A DNA stretch of 11,174 bases from Burkholderiaceae bacterium (GTDB lineage Bacteria > Pseudomonadota > Gammaproteobacteria > Burkholderiales > Burkholderiaceae). Shown here piece by piece: positions 1 through 6,215 of this stretch (its first letter is position 1; every line of letters begins with the position of its first letter). A program made the translations under genes and the position numbers. A model generated the notes under the pieces. That model searched no databases. It saw only the letters and a program-made list of their open reading frames with translations, and was not told the DNA's origin. The stretch spans positions 1-11,174 of the forward strand of contig JALREG010000066.1 in the NCBI GenBank assembly GCA_023253905.1, read 5' to 3'.

Positions 1-1565
1 CCTGTTCGAAGTCGTCTGACGACTTCGCGCAGTTCCCGATGGCTTCGCTGATCCTGTCGCGGCGCGACCTCGACTTCCTTTTGTACGAGTGGCTCGACGT
101 CGAGTCGCTGTGCGCGCGGCCGCGCTTCGCCGAGCATGGCCGCGCTGTGATGGCAGGCGAGCGGATTGGCAAACGAGTAACTGCCATCGCCGAGGGCGGC
201 AATCACCAGCGCATCGGGACGCGCAAGCCGCGCACCGAGCGCTGCGGGCAGCCCCCATCCAAGCCCGCCTACCGGACTGGATCCGAAATAACTGCCGGGC
301 GTCTCAAGCCTCAGCGCCGCTGGCACCAGCGAATATTCGTTGATCACAATCGCATCGGGGTGTTGAGCCAGGGCGAGACCCAGCGCATAGCTGGCGGCAG
401 CCATGGTGAGCGGCGAGTCGGGACGCCGCCCCGCTTCGATCGCCTGCGTGAGCGCACGGCTGCGAGCCGATGCTTTCCCGGCGACCCAGGCCTCGCGCGA
501 TGGCGGAGGCGGTCCGTGGCTTGCAAGCGCCTGCTCGAGCGCATGCAAACACGCAAGCGGCTCGACCGACACGCTGAGATCGCTGCGAAAACTTCGGACC
601 GGATAACGGGAGAACAGGGGGTCGGCGCCCACATGCAGTACCGGCACGCCCTCACGAGGCTCGGCCTGACCCGGGATCCAGGGCACATCGCTATCCAAAA
701 CCAGGATCGCATCGGCCTCGGTGAGCCAGGGCTGAACTTCATAGCCGCCGTGCATCGGGTGTGTGTTCGGAAGGTTCAGATAGCGGGGGCGAAACTCAAC
801 GACCGGCCAAGCGTGCCTGAGCGCGATTCTCCCCAGGACCTCAACGGCCCGCGGGTCCCGCCCAGCCCGTGAGGTGATAATGAGCGGACGCTCCGCCACC
901 GCGAGTACCCGCGCCATCTCGGCCATCGTTCCAGGATCCGGTTGTCCGGCCATGACGGGCGCCTGCGCGTTCGCCACCGGCGCAGCACAGCTCTGGTGCA
1001 TGGCCTCTCTCGGCAGGCTCAGGTAGACCGGCCCCTGCGGCTGCGCATGGGAAATCGCCATCGCCCGATCGATCACCGATTCGAGTTGCTGCGCAGCGCG
1101 CAACTCATAGTCCCACTTGCAGTGCTCTCGCACGATCCCCGCCTGATCGAACATCTCCTGAGCCCAGTGAATGTTGAGTGACCGGCTGGCCACCGATCCC
1201 TTCTCAAACCAGGGCGTCCGACCAGCCGCGAGCAGCATGGGAATGTTCTCGCGCGACGCGTTGATGAGCCCACATAACGCGTTGGCGGTCCCAACGTTGA
1301 CGTGTACCATCACAGCCTGCGCGCGCCCGGTCACCATCGTCACGCCGTAAGCCATACCGACGGCAACATTCTCGTGGGGAACCAGCAGCGTTCGCGGTAC
1401 AGACTTCGCGTCGGCCCGAACCTGTGCCAAAGCCTCCACAATCGACGGAAAATCGGTTCCGGAATTCACAAAGAAAAATGCGACGCCACGGCTCGCGAGC
1501 AGCTTGAGCAGCACCTCGCCCGCGGGCAGGGTAGTGTGAGGAGAGGAAGGTTGATGGACATTCAT
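1..1565 (-). CDS. thiamine-diphosphate-dependent enzyme, acetolactate synthase superfamily (3' end missing)
   Basis: The frame opens at ATG 1565 (MNVHQPSSPHTT) and stays open to the left edge, but recognisable family sequence ends near position 130, about residue 478. Family members use thiamine diphosphate to cleave or join 2-oxo acids in the cytoplasm. The N-terminal pyrimidine-binding domain (about residues 14-185) has the VNSGTDFPS motif at 33-41 and the conserved cofactor-activating glutamate at E65 in VPHEN. The central domain spans about 205-335 (PLIITSRAGRDP). The C-terminal domain begins around 385 and contains the metal/diphosphate motif GDGS at 459-462. The NN that should close this motif about 25 residues later is missing, because the sequence passes into the acyl-CoA dehydrogenase-like fragment. 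Full-length relatives are about 540-590 residues, so about 60-100 are lost. The product is probably inactive as it stands. ATG 1565 is the only good start, since the frame is closed shortly upstream, and no strong Shine-Dalgarno is seen. The substrate is unknown; members annotated only as thiamine-pyrophosphate-requiring proteins are the nearest resemblance. Confidence 0.82.
   Translation of the reverse strand, partial: MNVHQPSSPHTTLPAGEVLLKLLASRGVAFFFVNSGTDFPSIVEALAQVRADAKSVPRTLLVPHENVAVGMAYGVTMVTGRAQAVMVHVNVGTANALCGLINASRENIPMLLAAGRTPWFEKGSVASRSLNIHWAQEMFDQAGIVREHCKWDYELRAAQQLESVIDRAMAISHAQPQGPVYLSLPREAMHQSCAAPVANAQAPVMAGQPDPGTMAEMARVLAVAERPLIITSRAGRDPRAVEVLGRIALRHAWPVVEFRPRYLNLPNTHPMHGGYEVQPWLTEADAILVLDSDVPWIPGQAEPREGVPVLHVGADPLFSRYPVRSFRSDLSVSVEPLACLHALEQALASHGPPPPSREAWVAGKASARSRALTQAIEAGRRPDSPLTMAAASYALGLALAQHPDAIVINEYSLVPAALRLETPGSYFGSSPVGGLGWGLPAALGARLARPDALVIAALGDGSYSFANPLACHHSAAMLGEARPRAQRLDVEPLVQKEVEVAPRQDQRSHRELREVVRRLRT
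7..27. repeat. 9-bp perfect inverted repeat with 3-nt spacer
   Basis: The arms CGAAGTCGT (7-15) and ACGACTTCG (19-27) are exact reverse complements separated by CTG. The element ends 11 bases before the ATG at 39 that begins the acyl-CoA dehydrogenase-like fragment. It could be a regulator-binding palindrome for that gene. The plus-strand frame of the fragment is open across it, so it may simply lie in coding sequence. It also sits at the very end of the window beside a suspicious junction, so a fold-back artefact is possible. No T-tract follows, so it is not a convincing terminator. Confidence 0.4.
39..146 (+). pseudogene. acyl-CoA dehydrogenase N-terminal fragment (truncated)
   Basis: From the ATG at 39 the first ~35 residues (MASLILSRRDLDFLLYEWLD, then VESLCARPRFAEHGR) match, from memory of the family, the extreme N-terminus of one group of bacterial acyl-CoA dehydrogenases. 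These are FAD enzymes that oxidise acyl-CoA thioesters to enoyl-CoA, and full-length members are about 600 residues. The similarity ends after FAEHGR near 143, where the family would continue with a helix containing an ETFD-like motif. The downstream frame is only the antisense of the thiamine-diphosphate enzyme gene. No FAD- or substrate-binding part is present, so the fragment cannot be functional. No Shine-Dalgarno precedes the ATG and the frame is open upstream to the window edge, so the true start is uncertain. It could be a rearrangement scar or a chimeric read end. Confidence 0.55.
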
Positions 1566-1603
1566 GATGGAACCGGACGGCCGCCGAATTGGTATCGCTG
1601 TGT

Positions 1604-1632
1604 AGCATCGTTGGGATCAGCGGCGCGGTCAA
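1604..1632 (-). promoter_or_regulatory. candidate sigma-70 promoter for the thiamine-diphosphate enzyme gene
   Basis: On the minus strand TTGACC (1632-1627) matches the -35 consensus at five of six bases. After a 17-base spacer comes GATGCT (1609-1604), a poor -10 with three of six matches. Transcription would start near 1597 and give a leader of about 32 bases before ATG 1565. Spacing and location are right, but the -10 is weak and a chance match is quite possible. Confidence 0.28.
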
Positions 1633-1657
1633 ATTGAACAACCATCGATATTGAACA
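1633..1657. repeat. direct repeat ATTGAACA x2 in the divergent intergenic region
   Basis: ATTGAACA occurs at 1633-1640 and again at 1650-1657, with starts 17 bases apart. ATCGAT lies between the copies, and a small palindrome (TCAA-A-TTGA, 1629-1637) overlaps the first. The pair sits between the divergent starts at 1565 and 1684 in the most A+T-rich part of this intergenic region. It may be an operator for a local regulator, but no regulator gene is in the window. The 17-base spacing is not a whole number of helical turns, so evidence for function is weak. Confidence 0.35.
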
Positions 1658-1670
1658 GGACGCAACGCCC

Positions 1671-1677
1671 GAGGAGG
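1671..1677 (+). promoter_or_regulatory. ribosome binding site fixing the GTG 1684 start
   Basis: GAGGAGG is a near-perfect Shine-Dalgarno sequence. It is followed by a 6-base spacer (TCAATC) and GTG at 1684. It decides the start of the binding-protein gene in favour of GTG 1684 over the in-frame TTG at 1651, which has no such site. Confidence 0.8.
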
Positions 1678-1683
1678 TCAATC

Positions 1684-2868
1684 GTGAAACGTACACGCCA
1701 ACTTGTTTCATCCGCATTGCTGGCGCTTGCTGCGCTGGGCGGCCCGGCGCTCGAAGCGCAGGCACAGGCTGCACCGCCCGCACGTCTTCAGATCGGCGTA
1801 CTCACCTCGCTCACCGGGTCGATGGCAGCACCCGGCGTTTTCCAGATGAATGGCTTCCGGCTGGCGGTCGAAGAGATCAACGCATCGGGGGGGCTCGCGA
1901 TCGCCGGCCGCACCTACACTCTGGAGTTGAAGGTTTACGATACCCGCGCCAACCCCAGCGAGGGGGCCTCCGCCATGCAACGGCTGGCAACGGTGGACAA
2001 GGTGCCGGTGGTACTGGGTGAGTTGTCGTCCGGCGTTGCTGCCGCGATCGCCCCGATCGCGCAGGACTATTCGCTGCCCCTGGTGCTCACCGTGCCCACC
2101 GGGCCAAATCTCACCGAGCAGAACAATCCGTTTCTGTTCCGCGTCAACGCACATAACAACCAGCTGAATCAGGCGCTCGCCGATTTCGTGAGCAGGCAGG
2201 GCTGGGCGCCCATCTCCTTTATCGCCTGGAATAACGATGCTGGCCGCGGTGGCGTCACCGGCATGCGCCAACTGCTCCCCGCCGCCACGAAAGACGGCTA
2301 TGTGGGCTACTTCAATGTGGGCGAACTCGATTTCTCAAGTCATGTATCGAATGTGCGAAACAGCCGCGCGCAGGCTGTCATGCTGTTCATGGACGAGGAA
2401 CCGGGTAGCCTCGCCATCCGGCAACTGCGCGACGCCGGACTCAAGACCCAGATCGTAGGCACACTCGCCATGGGATCGGACCGCTTCCTGAAGCGACTCG
2501 ATGCCCAGCGGCTCGATGGTATGGTGCAATACAACGCTTTTCCGCCTAATGCCGACGTGCCAAGAATTCGTAATTTCAGCCAGCGCTACAAGGCGAAATA
2601 CGGCGAGGAGGCACACGGCTTTGCAGCGCAGTCCTACGATGGACTGATGGTTGCGGTCGCCGCCATGCGTGCGGCGGGCACTGTGAATCATGGCAAAGCC
2701 ATCCGCGATGCGCTCGCCAAAATCAAGCACGAGGGCGTGATCGGCAACATTCAGTTTGACGCCAAAGGGCAGGCGCATCCCAGCGTCTATGTCACGCAGT
2801 GGTGCGCCGACGGTACCCGTCGCATTCTTTATCCCGAAAGCGCGAAGGCTGGCTGCGGCGCGGGCTGA
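1684..2868 (+). CDS. ABC transporter periplasmic substrate-binding protein, Liv/HAAT type
   Basis: The 394-residue product is the periplasmic receptor that captures solute for the LivHMGF importer encoded directly downstream. A signal peptide is clear: MKRTR, a hydrophobic stretch (LVSSALLALAALGG) and probable cleavage after AQA at residue 29. The mature part is a two-lobed ligand-binding domain of the Peripla_BP_6 type. It opens with LQIGVLTSLTGS, followed by the family-typical GFRLAVEEINASGG, then DTRANPSEGASAMQRL and a late AAQSYDGLMVAVAAMRAAG. Two cysteines near the C-terminus (C374, C391) could form a disulfide in the periplasm. The start is GTG 1684 because of the strong Shine-Dalgarno at 1671-1677. 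The next gene begins 21 bases after the stop. Receptors of this fold bind branched-chain or other amino acids, amides, short-chain acids or aromatic acids. Catabolic neighbours argue against simple leucine uptake, but the ligand cannot be read from the sequence. Confidence 0.93.
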   Translation: MKRTRQLVSSALLALAALGGPALEAQAQAAPPARLQIGVLTSLTGSMAAPGVFQMNGFRLAVEEINASGGLAIAGRTYTLELKVYDTRANPSEGASAMQRLATVDKVPVVLGELSSGVAAAIAPIAQDYSLPLVLTVPTGPNLTEQNNPFLFRVNAHNNQLNQALADFVSRQGWAPISFIAWNNDAGRGGVTGMRQLLPAATKDGYVGYFNVGELDFSSHVSNVRNSRAQAVMLFMDEEPGSLAIRQLRDAGLKTQIVGTLAMGSDRFLKRLDAQRLDGMVQYNAFPPNADVPRIRNFSQRYKAKYGEEAHGFAAQSYDGLMVAVAAMRAAGTVNHGKAIRDALAKIKHEGVIGNIQFDAKGQAHPSVYVTQWCADGTRRILYPESAKAGCGAG

Positions 2869-2889
2869 TCGCAGGCGGTCGGTCACATC

Positions 2890-3765
2890 ATGGGCGAGGC
2901 GCTTCTCGAGCAGGTGATCAACGGCCTGATGATGGGCTCGCTCTACGTGCTGGTTGCGCTCGGCATGGTGCTGATCTATGGCGTGATGCACGTCGTCAAT
3001 TTCGCGCACGGGGTTCTCTTCACCCTCGGTGGCTATATCGGCGTCTTTTGTTATCAGCATCTGGCGCCCAGCTACGCACTGGCGCTCCTGCTCTCAGTTG
3101 CCTCGCTCGCCATCGTAGGCCTCGCCATCGAGCGGCTGGTGTTTCACCCGCTCGATGGCAATCTGCGCAACCAGGTGATCGCGTCCCTCGGGCTCATTCT
3201 TTTTTTGGAAAATCTCATCATCGCCATGTGGGGCGCCACAGCCCTTCAGTGGAAGGTGGCAAGCACTGAGCATCTGGTTCGTATCGGATCGCTTCAGTTC
3301 AGTCTCCACCACCTTGGCATCATTGCGCTCACGCTGGTACTGGTCGCGGTCCTGGGCCTTTTTCTCAAATACTCGCGATTCGGCACTGCAATTCGTGCCA
3401 CTAGCCAGAGCCGTGAGGCCGCTCTTGTGGTGGGCATTCCGGTGCGTCGTGTCCAGTGGAGCAGCTTTGCGATCGGTTGCATGCTGGCCGGACTGGGTGG
3501 CGGACTGGTCGGCCCCCTGTTCCTGGTGTTCCCGCAAATGGGCGATGTTCCGCTCGTCAAGGGCCTGGCCGGCATTCTGCTCGGCGGTATGGGCAGCGTT
3601 CCTGGCGCAGTGGTGGGGGGCATGCTGCTCGGCGTCACCGAGTCGGTATCCACGCTATTCCTGCCCACCGACTACCGCGACTCCATCGCATTCATGGTGA
3701 TGGTTCTGATCCTCCTCTTTCGGCCTCAGGGCCTTTTCGGCCAGCGAATCCGGGGGGAAGACTGA
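2890..3765 (+). CDS. livH: branched-chain amino acid-type ABC transporter permease LivH
   Basis: This 291-residue inner-membrane protein is one of the two permease subunits of the Liv-type importer. It begins EALLEQVINGLMMGSLYVLV and contains the family-typical YGVMHVVNFAHG segment (about residues 31-42). The rest is strongly hydrophobic, with roughly seven to eight membrane spans. The coupling region near residues 165-190 (RFGTAIRATSQSREAALVVG) is where the cytoplasmic ATPase is expected to dock. The C-terminus has GGMGSVPGAVVGG and ends with a LFRPQGLFG motif, both usual for LivH. Length is normal for the family. The ATG at 2890 aligns with family N-termini although no good Shine-Dalgarno precedes it, which fits translation coupled to the upstream gene 21 bases away. 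The stop shares one base with the livM start (TGATG). Confidence 0.94.
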   Translation: MGEALLEQVINGLMMGSLYVLVALGMVLIYGVMHVVNFAHGVLFTLGGYIGVFCYQHLAPSYALALLLSVASLAIVGLAIERLVFHPLDGNLRNQVIASLGLILFLENLIIAMWGATALQWKVASTEHLVRIGSLQFSLHHLGIIALTLVLVAVLGLFLKYSRFGTAIRATSQSREAALVVGIPVRRVQWSSFAIGCMLAGLGGGLVGPLFLVFPQMGDVPLVKGLAGILLGGMGSVPGAVVGGMLLGVTESVSTLFLPTDYRDSIAFMVMVLILLFRPQGLFGQRIRGED

Positions 3766-4745
3766 TGAAGTGGGCAGCGTTTGCCCCGCGCGTGCTTGGC
3801 GTACTGGTGCTGATCACGCTCCTCACGGCCCCGGCGTGGGCGGCGGGTCATCCCTATGTGCTTCACATGCTGGTGCTGTCCTGCATCATTTCGATCGCGG
3901 CCGTGGGCCTCAATCTGATGCTGGGCTATGGCGGGCTGGTGAGTCTTGGCCACATGGGATTCGCGGGACTTGGCGCCTATGTGGCGGCGGTGCTGATGGT
4001 GGACGCACGCTGGAGTTTCTGGGGCGCGCTGGGCGCAGCGACCCTTGCATCCGGGATCGTCGGCGCGCTGATCGGTCTCATTTGCTTCCGATTCCGGGGG
4101 CACTTCTTCATGATCGTCACGCTTGCTTTTGGTCTCCTCCTTCATGCGGTCATGAACAACTGGGATGACGTGACACGAGGCGCCGCGGGCCTGCCGGGTG
4201 TCCCCCGCCCAGCGGCGTGGCGCTGGGGCGACACCGTGATCAGCTTTGGGCAGTTACCTAACTTCTACTATCTCGCGCTGGCCATCACGCTGGCCGTCTT
4301 CGTCGTGCAGTATCTTGTGGTGCGTTCTGATCTTGGCCGAGTGCTCGGATCGATCCGCCAGGACGAAAGACTCGCTCGTGCCCGAGGGGTCAATGTCATT
4401 GTGTTCAAAACTGTGGTGTTCGCCCTGGGGTCGGCGCTTGCCGGCATTAGCGGCGTCCTGCAGGTCTCGTTCCTGAGGGTCGCCGCACCGGCGAGTTTCA
4501 CCATGCTGGAGAGCATCAACACGGTCCTGGTGGTGATTGTTGGCGGCGCAGGCTTTCTCGTCGGGCCAGCGGTCGGCGCGTTGCTCTATGTCACGCTACC
4601 CGAGGCGCTGCGTCTGGCCAATGAGTGGCGGCTGGTGATCTTCGGGGGTCTGCTGGTCATCATGATGCTATTCGCGCCGCAAGGCCTCACCGGACTCGCA
4701 CACACACTTTGGCAACGCGTGATCAGTGGGCGCTCCCCGCCATGA
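3765..4745 (+). CDS. livM: branched-chain amino acid-type ABC transporter permease LivM
   Basis: This 326-residue polytopic membrane protein is the second permease subunit and should pair with LivH. Family marks are LNLMLGYGGLVSLGHMGFAG (about residues 49-68), which is the LivM signature, and the cytoplasmic coupling loop RSDLGRVLGSIRQDERLARA followed by ARGVN (about 187-211). FKTVVFALGSALAGISG follows, and the protein ends with an MLFAPQGLTGL-type motif. About eight to nine membrane spans are visible. ATG 3765 overlaps the livH stop by one base and is preceded by GGGGGGAAG (3752-3760), a usable Shine-Dalgarno. The open frame extends upstream into livH, but that part is antisense-like noise. 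The 3' end overlaps livG by four bases (ATGA), so the subunits are translationally coupled. Confidence 0.94.
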   Translation: MKWAAFAPRVLGVLVLITLLTAPAWAAGHPYVLHMLVLSCIISIAAVGLNLMLGYGGLVSLGHMGFAGLGAYVAAVLMVDARWSFWGALGAATLASGIVGALIGLICFRFRGHFFMIVTLAFGLLLHAVMNNWDDVTRGAAGLPGVPRPAAWRWGDTVISFGQLPNFYYLALAITLAVFVVQYLVVRSDLGRVLGSIRQDERLARARGVNVIVFKTVVFALGSALAGISGVLQVSFLRVAAPASFTMLESINTVLVVIVGGAGFLVGPAVGALLYVTLPEALRLANEWRLVIFGGLLVIMMLFAPQGLTGLAHTLWQRVISGRSPP

Positions 4746-5491
4746 GCGTCCTCGAAGTGAAGGGTCTTCGCAAAGCCTACGGCGGCATTCATGCACTCGA
4801 TGATGCGGGCTTCGTGATCGATTCGCCTGGCCTCTACGGTCTGATCGGTCCCAATGGGGCGGGCAAGACCACGCTTTTTGATGTGGTCGCGGGGACAGTG
4901 CAGGCCGATTCCGGCAGCGTCTGCTTTGAGGGCAAGGAAATCACAGGCTGGCCGTCCCATCGACGAGCCCTGGGCGGGATTGCGCGCAGCTTTCAGGAGT
5001 GTCGGGTCCTACCCGAGGAGACCTGTCTGGATAACGTGCTCTTTGCCGCCCAGCCAAAGGGCTTGGGCGCTTGCATGCGGCAACTCGTCTCGCGCAGCAA
5101 CGCGCATCGTCGTCGCGTCACAGACGAGGCCATGCGACTTCTGAGCCTGGTGCGGCTGCAGGGACATGCCCACACACCCGCCGCACAGCTCTCATTCGGT
5201 CAGAAGCGTCTGCTCGAGTTGGTCTCGGTGTTCATGAGCGCCCCGCAACTGCTACTTCTGGATGAACCCGCCTCGGGCGTCAATCCCGCGCTGCTCGAGG
5301 TGCTGTCCGACTTCATCCGTACCATGTATGCGGAGCAGGCACGGGCCTTTCTGATCGTTGAGCACAACATGGAATTCATCATGGCGCTCGCCTCCGACAT
5401 CATCGTGATGCATCAGGGAAAGGTACTGGAGCGCGGCAGTCCCCCTGCCGTGCAGGCGAGCCCGCGCGTGCTGGAGGCCTACCTGGGATGA
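4742..5491 (+). CDS. livG: branched-chain amino acid-type ABC transporter ATP-binding protein LivG
   Basis: This 249-residue cytoplasmic ATPase subunit powers the importer together with LivF. Nucleotide-binding motifs are all present: Walker A GPNGAGKT at 36-43, Q-loop glutamine Q85 in ARSFQ, ABC signature LSFGQKRLLEL at 150-160, Walker B LLLLDEP at 170-176 and the switch histidine H208 in VEHNM. A helical insertion of the LivG type lies between the Q-loop and the signature (about 100-140). The signature starts LSFGQ rather than LSGGQ, which is common in this subfamily. ATG 4742 is chosen because it overlaps the livM stop (ATGA) and aligns with family N-termini (SVLEVKGLRKAYGG). The open frame continues upstream inside livM without a better start. 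The stop overlaps the livF ATG by four bases. Confidence 0.94.
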   Translation: MSVLEVKGLRKAYGGIHALDDAGFVIDSPGLYGLIGPNGAGKTTLFDVVAGTVQADSGSVCFEGKEITGWPSHRRALGGIARSFQECRVLPEETCLDNVLFAAQPKGLGACMRQLVSRSNAHRRRVTDEAMRLLSLVRLQGHAHTPAAQLSFGQKRLLELVSVFMSAPQLLLLDEPASGVNPALLEVLSDFIRTMYAEQARAFLIVEHNMEFIMALASDIIVMHQGKVLERGSPPAVQASPRVLEAYLG

Positions 5492-6204
5492 GTGCAACGC
5501 TGCGCCTGGAGAACTTCGGCGCGGGATATGGCGCGAGACTGATCATTGAGGACGTTTCGCTCGAGGTGAATGCCGGTGAGATTGTTACCGTCATCGGTCA
5601 TAACGGCGCGGGTAAGTCGACGCTGCTTCGTGGCCTGTTCAATCTGGTCCCGGTTCGCCAGGGACGCGTTCTACTGAAGGGCAAGCCGGTTGAGCATCTC
5701 GCCTCCGACCGACTGCTCACAGCCGGCATCGCGTTCATCCCGCAACACCGAAGCATCTTTCCCCGACTCACTATCGCGGAAAACCTCCGGATGGGCGCCT
5801 ACACCGTGCGTGACCCTGGCATTCTGGCCGAGCGCATGGCAGGCGTACTCAGGCTTTTCCCCATTCTTCAGAATCGTCTTGGTCAGCTCGCCGGACTGAT
5901 GTCAGGCGGTGAGCAGCGAATGTTGGAAATCGCGCGCACCCTGCTGCAGAATCCCTCCCTCATCATGCTTGATGAACCGTCAATCGGCCTTGCACCGCGC
6001 ATGGTCGACGCGGTGTTTGACACGGTAAGGCTGCTTCGCGATCAGGGCAAGGCTGTACTGATGGTCGAGCAGAATGTTCGTAAAGCACTGTTGGCATCAG
6101 ACCGCGGCGCGGTGATGGAACTGGGAAGCCTGCGGCTGACTGATCAGGCACGGCATCTGATTGACGACGAACGCGTGGCGCGGCTGTACATGGGTCGACG
6201 CTGA
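5488..6204 (+). CDS. livF: branched-chain amino acid-type ABC transporter ATP-binding protein LivF
   Basis: This 238-residue cytoplasmic protein is the second ATPase subunit of the importer. It has Walker A GHNGAGKST at 37-45, the Q-loop in FIPQHRSIFPRLT (about 83-95), signature MSGGEQRMLEIAR at 138-150 and Walker B LIMLDEP at 158-164. The usual switch histidine is glutamine (Q195 in VEQN). This is normal for LivF and not a defect. ATG 5488 overlaps the livG stop (ATGA), and GGAGG at 5473-5477 lies ten bases upstream. It is the last gene of the plus-strand operon. Its stop is only 11 bases from the stop of the convergent ligase gene, and no terminator hairpin is visible between them. Confidence 0.94.
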   Translation: MSATLRLENFGAGYGARLIIEDVSLEVNAGEIVTVIGHNGAGKSTLLRGLFNLVPVRQGRVLLKGKPVEHLASDRLLTAGIAFIPQHRSIFPRLTIAENLRMGAYTVRDPGILAERMAGVLRLFPILQNRLGQLAGLMSGGEQRMLEIARTLLQNPSLIMLDEPSIGLAPRMVDAVFDTVRLLRDQGKAVLMVEQNVRKALLASDRGAVMELGSLRLTDQARHLIDDERVARLYMGRR

Positions 6205-6215
6205 TTGCCCGCCCG

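Noticed and set aside
147..872. Continuation of the plus-strand frame from ATG 39 as a 277-residue protein
   Set aside because: Only the first ~35 residues look real. The remainder is the antisense of the thiamine-diphosphate enzyme gene.
1651..1683. Upstream TTG start for the ABC binding protein
   Set aside because: The strong GAGGAGG at 1671-1677 points to GTG 1684, which also gives a normal signal peptide. The extension would put about 11 charged residues before it.
2335..3060. Open 241-codon frame on the minus strand across the end of the binding-protein gene and start of livH
   Set aside because: It is antisense to two clearly recognised genes, has no family resemblance, and is expected from high-GC codon bias.
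5488..6204. Glutamine in place of the switch histidine in LivF
   Set aside because: VEQN is the normal form in LivF proteins and is not a defect.
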